Shown piece by piece: positions 33,719-40,122 of a stretch of 45,978 nt of DNA. How positions within the stretch are numbered: position 1 is the first letter of the stretch; each line of letters begins with the position of its first letter. Both the position numbers and the translations under genes were made by a program. The notes beneath the pieces are model-generated. The model worked only from the letters and a program-made list of their open reading frames with translations. It was not told where the DNA came from and ran no database searches. Source of the DNA: Clostridiales bacterium (GTDB lineage: Bacteria; Bacillota; Clostridia; Oscillospirales; Oscillospiraceae); contig JALFUW010000086.1 of NCBI GenBank assembly GCA_022786995.1, forward strand, positions 1 through 45,978. Direction: 5' to 3'.

Positions 33719-34019
33719 AGAAGGAAAGCGGATTCTGGATACCTGCCCGGGTAGTATCCTACTGGACGTCCGCACGGAGGATGAATACGCCGTCGGGCAT
33801 GCGGCAGGCGCGAAGCTGCTGCCGCTGGACGAGATGGAGGAAGCCGATGTGATGGATATTCTGCCGGATCTGTCCGCGCCGGTGCTGCTCTATTGCCGCA
33901 CCGGGCGGCGTGCTTCTCTGGCAGCCGCAAAGCTGGATGATCTGGGGTATACCAAAATCTACAATTTAGGAGGCCTGAATGGCTGGCCCTATGGAATGGA
34001 ATACGGAGTGCTGTCATGA
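33696..34019 (+). CDS. Rhodanese-like sulfurtransferase
   Basis: A 107-residue single-domain rhodanese. LLDVRTEDEYAVGHAAGA contains the CH2-A-like region, and the active-site loop is CRTGRR with Cys67, followed by NLGGLNGW. Such enzymes carry persulfide sulfur in the cytoplasm for sulfur transfer or detoxification. It overlaps the EamA gene by 23 bp, so the two are translationally coupled and probably act together. The start is ATG 33696, with AGGAG 11 nt upstream. A GC hairpin follows the stop. Confidence 0.9.
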   Translation: MIETVSFEEGKRILDTCPGSILLDVRTEDEYAVGHAAGAKLLPLDEMEEADVMDILPDLSAPVLLYCRTGRRASLAAAKLDDLGYTKIYNLGGLNGWPYGMEYGVLS

Positions 34020-34023
34020 ATTG

Positions 34024-34049
34024 GGGGCACCTCGCGGGGTAGGTGCCCC
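34024..34049 (+). terminator. Hairpin after rhodanese gene
   Basis: GGGGCACCT/AGGTGCCCC stem with an 8-nt loop, then GCTTTC. Probably a terminator with a weak tail. Confidence 0.65.
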
Positions 34050-34118
34050 GCTTTCAACCGATCAGTAACGGAAAAAGGACGGGCAATGGCGAATACAGTA
34101 GCCTTGGAGGTGACGCGT

Positions 34119-34316
34119 ATGCTCGCAGCCGTTTGGCTGATGCTCAGTACGCTTTTGTATTCCCTGCAATTAAGCACCGGATCCTTTCCAAAGCCCCTGA
34201 CAGAGGAGGAAGAACGCCGCTATCTGGAGCTGGCGAAAAATGGCGACCTAGAGGCAAGAAATGTCCTGATCGAACGAAATCTGCGCCTGGTGGCCCATAT
34301 CATGAAGAAGGGATAA
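34119..34316 (+). pseudogene. sigK: Truncated sporulation sigma factor SigK (N-terminal 65 aa)
   Basis: The product begins with a hydrophobic pro-sequence ([18 protein letters not shown]), as in pro-Sig[21 protein letters not shown] and [17 protein letters not shown] then match the first conserved block of SigK. It ends with Gly-stop where intact proteins continue into the core-binding and -10 recognition domains. ATG 34119 has GGAGGTGA 5 nt upstream, better than ATG 34086. In several spore formers sigK is split by an excisable skin element within the coding sequence. Here this may be such a 5' half or a dead fragment; the 3' part is not in the window. Confidence 0.8.
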
Positions 34317-34493
34317 TGCCCGCGGAGAGTTTTTCTGGGACAAGCCAGGAAGATCTGAATTTACCTATTGTGGAAAGAAAACGAGCATTTTCTGGAACGG
34401 AATGTTAGAACTTTCTCGACGGGATTTGATATGGCCTTCTGCAATGTAACAAAATGGGAAAAAATACAAGTTTATTACATGAATGTAGCAAAC

Positions 34494-34522
34494 TTGACGC
34501 TCAGAAATATGCGTATTATGAT
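34494..34522 (+). promoter_or_regulatory. Sigma-70 promoter for the PRiA4/SEC-C gene
   Basis: TTGACG (34494-34499), 17-bp spacer, TATGAT (34517-34522). Between the sigK stop and this promoter (34317-34493) I see no gene. Confidence 0.82.
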
Positions 34523-34614
34523 AGATGTGTAAGAGGGCGGCACACTTTCAGAGCCGTGAAATCTTCCTGCGGCGGAAGCAGACGCTTTGCTGGAGTAGAG
34601 AAAGGATAGAGATA

Positions 34615-35913
34615 ATGGGAAGCTATGTAATCAGCGTATCCGTGGGCACAGGTTGTTACCGCCATATTCAGATATCTCAAAAGGCATCCCTGTTTCGGCT
34701 CCATGAGGCGATTCTGGAGGCCTTTGAATTTGAGGACGATCACGCCCACGCCTTTTTTATGGACAACAGAATATGGAGCCAGTATGATGCCTATTACTCC
34801 ATGAAGATGGATGGGGCTGATCGGCTGACAAAAAGCAGAAAGCTGGAAAAGCTGAATCTGAAAAAGGGCAGCCAGTTTAAGTATGTGTTTGATTTTGGCG
34901 ACGAGTGGCGCTTCCAGTGCAAGGTACTGCGGGAACTGGAAGAGGACACGAAAACACCTTTGGTGATCCGTAGCGTGGGGGAATCCCCGGAGCAATACCC
35001 GGATTGGGAAGAATACGAAGATGAGGATGAGGACGATATTCCTGACTCACTCACACAGGAAGAAATTGAAGAGCTGTATGCGCAGATTCCGCTGACCCGG
35101 GAGGAGATCGACCGCATCCACCAATATATGGACGCTGCGGCGAATCTGTATGGCCTGATCTCTCTGGACGAACTGTACAAGCTTTACAACAGCCAGAACA
35201 CAAACGTGGATGTGCTGCCTTTTCTTATGGCGGTGGGTGTGATTGACGAGGAAGAAGGCAACGGTTTTGCTGTTATTGATTGGTCGAGCAATCCCCGGGC
35301 AACAGCAGAAGAATCCATGAAAAACTGCGAAATCGTTTCGGATTATCTGTTCGTGGAAGATCCGGAGAAGGACATCCGGGAACTGCGCTATGCCCAGAAG
35401 GGAAAACCGCTGAAAATCCTTCCCAAAGAGGAATTTCTGCGATTCGCAGACAGCAGCTACTTCCCGGAAACGCCCCAGCGCGGCGCGATGATAAGATACC
35501 TGCGCAAGCTTACGTCCTCCCTGCCGGAAAGCGCTGAGGAGTATTGCGACTGCATTCAGCGAGTCGTTGTCATTGATGCACCATTGCAGGAAGTTCTGAT
35601 CCTCATGAAAGGGGAAGGTCTGACATCCAACAAGAATTGGGATTTGGAAGAATTTGCCTTGTTATTTCAGGATCTGAACAACCACACCCACAAGCACGTC
35701 AACAGGGGCAACACACCGGATGAACTGTTTTCACAGTCAGCACGGGGCTTGCGGCTTCGTCAGCGGCTTGCGCCAGAGAATCAGATGTCTTTCTTTGAAG
35801 AGCCACCCCGGAAGCCAAAGCTGACCATCGTAGGCACCCCTTCCCGCAATGGCCCCTGCCCCTGCGGCAGCGGCAGAAAGTATAAGAACTGCTGTGGGAA
35901 AGAGAAGAAATGA
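34615..35913 (+). CDS. PRiA4 ORF3-like / SEC-C motif protein
   Basis: A 432-residue protein. The N-terminus (about 1-125) fits the plasmid pRiA4b ORF3-like domain (VISVSVGTGCYRHIQIS, FEFEDDHAHAFFMD, FDFGDEWRFQCKV). An acidic linker follows, then a mid-region of unknown type (about 150-390). The C-terminus has a zinc-binding SEC-C motif, PCPCGSGRKYKNCCGK. These domains occur together in accessory proteins of mobile regions; the biochemical role is unknown. The start is ATG 34615, after AAAGGATAGA. The next gene starts 11 bp after the stop and is frameshifted. Confidence 0.82.
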   Translation: MGSYVISVSVGTGCYRHIQISQKASLFRLHEAILEAFEFEDDHAHAFFMDNRIWSQYDAYYSMKMDGADRLTKSRKLEKLNLKKGSQFKYVFDFGDEWRFQCKVLRELEEDTKTPLVIRSVGESPEQYPDWEEYEDEDEDDIPDSLTQEEIEELYAQIPLTREEIDRIHQYMDAAANLYGLISLDELYKLYNSQNTNVDVLPFLMAVGVIDEEEGNGFAVIDWSSNPRATAEESMKNCEIVSDYLFVEDPEKDIRELRYAQKGKPLKILPKEEFLRFADSSYFPETPQRGAMIRYLRKLTSSLPESAEEYCDCIQRVVVIDAPLQEVLILMKGEGLTSNKNWDLEEFALLFQDLNNHTHKHVNRGNTPDELFSQSARGLRLRQRLAPENQMSFFEEPPRKPKLTIVGTPSRNGPCPCGSGRKYKNCCGKEKK

Positions 35914-35924
35914 GGGAAAAGACA

Positions 35925-36474
35925 ATGACAGAGCTGGAAATCATGCAGCGGGCGAAGATGTATATGGACAAGCTGGCCCAGGGAATTGACCCGATTTCGG
36001 ATCAGGAGATGCCCGAGGACTCCGTGCTGAACAATGTCCGGCTGGCGAGATGCTTTTTCTATGTGTCCGGGGTGTTGGATCAGGTCATTGCGTGCGGCGG
36101 CAATGTGAAGAAAACGCCAAAGAAAGACTTCTTATGTTACAGAGGAAGAACTGTGCCGTGTGGCTGTGTCGCAGGAGCCGATTCGGATCACGCAGTTTGT
36201 TGACCGCATAATGGACGTGATCAACGACCCGGATCGGAAGAAGCTGAAGACAACAACGATTACCGATTGGCTGATTGAAAAAGGCTTTATGTCGAAACAG
36301 ACGGACGCGGACGGAAAGTCCAAACGCCTTCCAACGGCTATGGGGGAGCAGATCGGACTGACCGTCAAACTCCGGGAAGGACAGTACGGAACCTATCAGG
36401 TGGTCTGCTATTCCGAGGATGCCCAGCGGTTCCTGCTGGATCATTTGCAGGAGATGTTGCAGGCAGAAAAGTAG
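35925..36474 (+). pseudogene. Hypothetical accessory gene broken by a frameshift near 36130
   Basis: Two overlapping frames make one protein. The first gives MTELEIMQRAKMYMDKLAQG to KKTPKKDF. The second continues VTEEELCRVAVSQEPIRITQ to the C-terminus QEMLQAEK at 36474. The join around 36130-36136 needs one base less (or two more), and no slippery heptamer is evident, so mutation or sequencing error is more likely than programmed frameshifting. The product would be about 180 residues, helical and charged. It lies directly after the SEC-C gene. The family is not recognised beyond that. Confidence 0.72.
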
Positions 36475-36496
36475 CGGTACGGATGTGAATAAGGAC

Positions 36497-36531
36497 AAGC
36501 CCGGCAGGTGATTGACACTTGCCGGGCTTGA
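36497..36531 (+). terminator. Strong hairpin closing the accessory operon
   Basis: 14-bp stem (36497-36510 with 36516-36529, one G-T pair) with AAGCCCGGCA arms and a 5-nt loop, 22 bp after the last stop. The stretch 36532-36754 beyond it has no supported gene. Confidence 0.8.
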
Positions 36532-36754
36532 ATGCTGTATGGATGGCTGCTGAACTTTTGCTTTTGCATCTCTATTTGGTTTTTGTGTATTATCATCAAG
36601 GGTTCTGTTCTTGCCAATCTCAGACAGTACGTCCAAAATGTAGGTCTTACCCTGAAATCCGATGCGGGAAGAATGAATTTTATCTGATTATACCCGATTT
36701 ATTGGACATATTGTGTGCTATTTTCACCACAAGGATAGCAAGAACAGCAGAAGA

Positions 36755-36836
36755 GGGGCAGAGCCTTCACCCTGCCCGTCTGACTGCCATCACTTTTTTT
36801 GTTACTATTTCAATCCACAGACCCTGGGTGTCTGAC
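36755..36836 (-). ncRNA. Candidate CreR-like crRNA: degenerate repeat, pseudo-spacer, hairpin
   Basis: On the minus strand, 36836-36807 is a 30-nt CRISPR-repeat-like sequence. It starts GTC and ends in GTGGATTGAAAT, identical to the last 12 bases of the array repeats, while the stem is replaced by AGAC/GTCT. A 22-nt pseudo-spacer follows (36806-36785), then a second GTCAGAC-led segment with an 8-bp hairpin (about 36778-36755). A promoter lies exactly upstream (36871-36843). The pseudo-spacer matches 36900-36879 in the cas3 upstream region. By analogy with CreR RNAs, it would guide Cascade to its own promoter without cleavage. The match is seen; expression and function are inferred. Confidence 0.72.
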
Positions 36837-36842
36837 AGGTAC

Positions 36843-36871
36843 AGTATGGCATAGTACATAAAAAATGTCAA
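36843..36871 (-). promoter_or_regulatory. Promoter of the crRNA-like element
   Basis: On the minus strand TTGACA (36871-36866), 17-bp spacer, CATACT (36848-36843). The expected start, 6-8 nt downstream, falls on the first bases of the degenerate repeat at 36836. Confidence 0.7.
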
Positions 36872-36878
36872 GAAAATT

Positions 36879-36900
36879 TGTTATCACTATTTTTATTACT
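36879..36900 (-). promoter_or_regulatory. Target site matched by the pseudo-spacer, in the cas3 upstream region
   Basis: On the minus strand this site agrees with the pseudo-spacer at 18 of 22 positions, starting at spacer position 1. The mismatches are at 6, 12, 19 and 20. The three bases 5' of the protospacer are CTT rather than the canonical I-C TTC. The site lies between the divergent crRNA-like and cas promoters. Confidence 0.7.
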
Positions 36901-36913
36901 AAGCGTCAAGAGA

Positions 36914-36942
36914 TTGAATCTCATCGAATTATGTGATATGCT
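36914..36942 (+). promoter_or_regulatory. Likely promoter of the cas operon
   Basis: TTGAAT (36914-36919), 17-bp spacer, TATGCT (36937-36942), about 45 bp before the cas3 start. A second -10-like TATACT (36944-36949) lacks a matching -35. Confidence 0.6.
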
Positions 36943-36988
36943 TTATACTGTAACAAAAATAACGATTCGGCGAAAGCAGGTGGTGCGT

Positions 36989-39388
36989 ATGCACATGGCA
37001 CACATACGGGAGGATGGAAAAATCCAAACTGCGGCAGAGCACTCCCGCAGTGCCGCAGAATTTGCGGCCAAATCCCTGAGACCCATTGGCATGGGGACAA
37101 CGGCGTTCCTTGCGGCGCTGCTCCATGATTTTGGCAAATTCAAGGAGGAATATGACCGCTATCTGGAAGAGGCCGTAGCGGGTACGGCTGTGCGGGGAAG
37201 TGTCAATCATACCTTCGCAGGAGTTCGATTTGTTCTGGAGCAATGGCACAGCAGCGACGGGATAGGCTATGATGAGGTTACGGCGGAGCTGCTGGCCTAT
37301 GCCATCGGTGCCCACCACGGCTTATTTGACTGTATGGACGCCCGGCAGAACAGCGGCTTTCAGCACCGGCAGAAAAAAGAGGGGATCGGCTATGCGGAAG
37401 CCCGCAGTGACTATCTGGAACAGTGCGCGGATTTGGAAGAGCTGAACTTGCTTTTTCGTGAATCTGTTCAGGAGACAACCGTGCTGCTGATTCAGATGGC
37501 CTCATTATCCCAGCAGCAGGATGACGAGGAGGCCAACCGGGAAACCGCGTTTTATGTCGGTCTTCTCCAGCGAATGCTGCTGTCGGCTGTGATTGAGGGA
37601 GATCGCAGAGACACGGCGCAGTTCATGAACGCAGATGCGTTCCCAAAGTGGCCGGAGGATATGCGAGGCATCTGGGCAGACCGCCTTGCTTTTATGGAAC
37701 AAAAACTTGGCACGCTTCCACGGGAGCAGCCAATCGATCAGGCACGGCACACAATCTCAGACACCTGTGCCTCCTTCGCCCGCCAGTCGGGAGGCGTTTG
37801 TCGGCTAAATGTTCCCACCGGCGGCGGAAAGACGCTTTCCGCTCTGCGGTTCGCATTGACTCACGCGAAACAGTGGAACAAAACCCGGATTATTTTTACA
37901 TCTCCGCTGCTTTCCATACTGGATCAGAATGCCGGGATTCTACGCCGTTTCATTGGCGATGATTCCCTGATTCTGGAGCACCATTCCAATTTGGCAGAGC
38001 CGGAAAACAAACCTGAGCGACTGCGGGAATTGGAACTTCTGACGGACACATGGGAAGCACCGGTGATCATTACAACGCTGGTTCAACTGCTGAATACCTG
38101 CTTTTCCGGGAAAACCAGTGCAATCCGTCGATTCCATTCTCTGTGTAACAGCATTATCATCCTGGATGAGGTTCAGACGGTACCGAATAAAATGCTGACG
38201 CTTTTTAATCTGACGGTGAATTTTCTGTCAGAGATATGCGGCGCGACGATTGTGCTCTGCTCTGCCACCCAGCCGAGTCTGGAAAAAGTGCAGCATCCGC
38301 TGAAGTGTACGCCCCCGGAGATGGTTCCCTGGCAGGGGACGCTGTGGAGCGTATTCAAGCGAACGGAAATACAAAACGCGGGACAATATCGGTTGCACGA
38401 GATTCCACAGCTGATTGAGCAGGTGCTGTCCGATTGTGACAGTTTGCTGGTGGTGTGCAACCGAAAGGACGAAGCGGCGTTTCTGCTGGAGGAGCTGCGG
38501 AATGCACCCTGTCGGCGCTTCCACCTGTCTGCGGCAATGTGTCAGTCGCATCGTCAAGAAACCCTGCATTCGCTACAGGCCGCTTTGGAGACAGCTCGTT
38601 CCGGCGGTGAGAAGGTGCTCTGTATTTCTACGCAGGTAATTGAGGCAGGCGTGGACATTTCCTTCCAGCAGGTCATCCGGCTTGCCGCCGGAATGGACAG
38701 CGTGGTTCAGGCGGCCGGACGGTGCAACCGGCACGCGGAATCCCGGAAGCCCGCCCCGGTTCGGATTGTGCTGTGCGCCGATGAACGATTGGAATACCTG
38801 GAGGATATTGACCGGGGGAAAAAAGCGACAGTGTCTCTGCTGAGTGCTTTTGCGGATCACCCGGAATGGTTCCAGAATGACTTGTCCGGGCAGAAGGCCA
38901 TCGGATTTTATTATCATCAGCTGTACGGCTCCATGAATCCGGGTTATCAGGATGATGTAATCCCGGAATACGGCTCTGTCTACCGGCTTCTTGCGGACAA
39001 TCCCAAATTTGCGAATGCGCAATGCCCGATGGCGGCGCGTTATTACCTGCGCCAGGCCTTTCAGCTTGCGGGCAAGCTGTTTCAGGTGTTTGATGAGAAC
39101 ACCACGGACATCCTCGTCCCCTACGGGAAAGGCCGGGATATTCGGGAATATCTGATTTCTGCCGCCAAAACATATGGAGAACGGGATTGGCAGACCATCC
39201 GCAGGAATATCAACGAGGCAAAAAAGTATTCCGTATCCGTCTACCAGCATCAGTTTGCGCAGCTGGAAAAACTGGGAGCGGTCATGCCTCTGTTTGAGGA
39301 CAGTGTCTATGTTCTGTCCGATGGGTTTTACGATGAGAATATTGGCCTTTCCATTCAGAAAGGTAAAACAGGCTTTCAGGGGGTGTAA
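36989..39388 (+). CDS. cas3: CRISPR-associated nuclease/helicase Cas3 (type I-C)
   Basis: A 799-residue effector nuclease that unwinds and degrades DNA recognised by Cascade. The N-terminal HD nuclease domain has H18, the pair H46-D47 with GK (LLHDFGK) and H109-H110. The superfamily 2 helicase follows, with Walker A PTGGGKT (276-282), DEVQ box (393-396), the motif III-like CSATQPS and a C-terminal helicase half (QAAGRCNRH). ATG 36989 has AGGTGG 5 nt upstream; the longer upstream frame runs through the regulatory region and is not supported. It is the first gene of the operon, followed after 2 bp by cas5. Confidence 0.95.
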   Translation: MHMAHIREDGKIQTAAEHSRSAAEFAAKSLRPIGMGTTAFLAALLHDFGKFKEEYDRYLEEAVAGTAVRGSVNHTFAGVRFVLEQWHSSDGIGYDEVTAELLAYAIGAHHGLFDCMDARQNSGFQHRQKKEGIGYAEARSDYLEQCADLEELNLLFRESVQETTVLLIQMASLSQQQDDEEANRETAFYVGLLQRMLLSAVIEGDRRDTAQFMNADAFPKWPEDMRGIWADRLAFMEQKLGTLPREQPIDQARHTISDTCASFARQSGGVCRLNVPTGGGKTLSALRFALTHAKQWNKTRIIFTSPLLSILDQNAGILRRFIGDDSLILEHHSNLAEPENKPERLRELELLTDTWEAPVIITTLVQLLNTCFSGKTSAIRRFHSLCNSIIILDEVQTVPNKMLTLFNLTVNFLSEICGATIVLCSATQPSLEKVQHPLKCTPPEMVPWQGTLWSVFKRTEIQNAGQYRLHEIPQLIEQVLSDCDSLLVVCNRKDEAAFLLEELRNAPCRRFHLSAAMCQSHRQETLHSLQAALETARSGGEKVLCISTQVIEAGVDISFQQVIRLAAGMDSVVQAAGRCNRHAESRKPAPVRIVLCADERLEYLEDIDRGKKATVSLLSAFADHPEWFQNDLSGQKAIGFYYHQLYGSMNPGYQDDVIPEYGSVYRLLADNPKFANAQCPMAARYYLRQAFQLAGKLFQVFDENTTDILVPYGKGRDIREYLISAAKTYGERDWQTIRRNINEAKKYSVSVYQHQFAQLEKLGAVMPLFEDSVYVLSDGFYDENIGLSIQKGKTGFQGV

Positions 39389-39390
39389 TT

Positions 39391-40122
39391 TTGAAAACGA
39401 AGTATCCGAATATTGTGGAATTTCAGGTAACCGGCGAGTATGCGTTGTTTTCCGATCCCATTATGCGGCTGGGCGGAGAAAAATGCAGCTACCAGATACC
39501 GACCTATGAGGCACTGAAGGGCATTTTGTCGTCTGTGTACTGGAAGCCTACGCTGATCTGGCGGATTCTGGATGTGCGGATCATGAATCCCATCCAGACC
39601 GAGGTCAAGGGGATTCGCCCCATCAAATACGGCGGCGGCAATGACCTTGCTTACTATACATACCTGAAAAACTGCCGCTATCAGGTTCGTGCCTGCTTTG
39701 ACTGGAACGACAACCGCCCGGAACTGGCTCAGGATCGGAACGAAAACAAGCACCATCAAATCGCGCTGCGAATGATTGAAAAAGGCGGGCGACGGGATGT
39801 TTTCCTGGGAACCAGAGAGTGTCAGGGGTATGTGGAGCCCTGCGTATTCGGAAGCGGAAAGGGCGCCTATGACGATCTGCCGGAGCTGAGTTTTGGCCTG
39901 ATGTATCATGGAATCACCTACCCCGATGAAGCCTATTCCGAGCAGACAAAGGGGCGGATGACTGCCAGATTCTGGTATCCCGTTATGAAAAACGGAATCA
40001 TTCATTTTTTGCCGCCGGAACAGTGCCCGGGGCAGAAACCGCTGCGGGCAATGGAAATGAAGTCATTTTCCACTGATCTGGGGAATTTCAGCGGCCTCAG
40101 GGAATTTGGGGAGGTGGAGTGA
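39391..40122 (+). CDS. cas5: Cas5d (Cas5c), pre-crRNA endonuclease and Cascade subunit
   Basis: A 243-residue RAMP protein of the I-C type. The early FQVTGEYALFSDPIMRLGGE motif and IPTYEALKGILSSVYWKP segment are typical of the Cas5 N-terminal ferredoxin fold. In type I-C there is no Cas6. Cas5d cuts each repeat transcript just below the hairpin and stays on the 5' handle, which here ends in GGATTGAAAT. The start codon appears to be TTG 39391 with GGGGGTG about 5 nt upstream. It ends directly against cas8c. Confidence 0.94.
   Translation: MKTKYPNIVEFQVTGEYALFSDPIMRLGGEKCSYQIPTYEALKGILSSVYWKPTLIWRILDVRIMNPIQTEVKGIRPIKYGGGNDLAYYTYLKNCRYQVRACFDWNDNRPELAQDRNENKHHQIALRMIEKGGRRDVFLGTRECQGYVEPCVFGSGKGAYDDLPELSFGLMYHGITYPDEAYSEQTKGRMTARFWYPVMKNGIIHFLPPEQCPGQKPLRAMEMKSFSTDLGNFSGLREFGEVE

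Noticed and set aside
34350..34408. Possible continuation of sigK (EDLNLPIVE resembling the conserved EDLISIG segment)
   Set aside because: Similarity is limited to three residues and the frame then departs completely from SigK, so I treat it as chance.
36532..36680. Minus-strand frame with GKTYILDVLSEIGKNRTLDD as a possible gene
   Set aside because: It has no start or ribosome-binding site, runs through a terminator hairpin, and I recognise no family. At most it is a remnant.
36755..36836. CreTA-type toxin-antitoxin as the meaning of the crRNA-like element
   Set aside because: The pseudo-spacer match is on the cas3 side, not in a promoter of a small toxin RNA, and no such RNA is evident nearby. 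Autorepression fits better.
36878..36988. N-terminal extension of Cas3 from an upstream start
   Set aside because: It would translate the promoter and target region, has no ribosome-binding site, and Cas3 domains begin only at MHMAHIRED.
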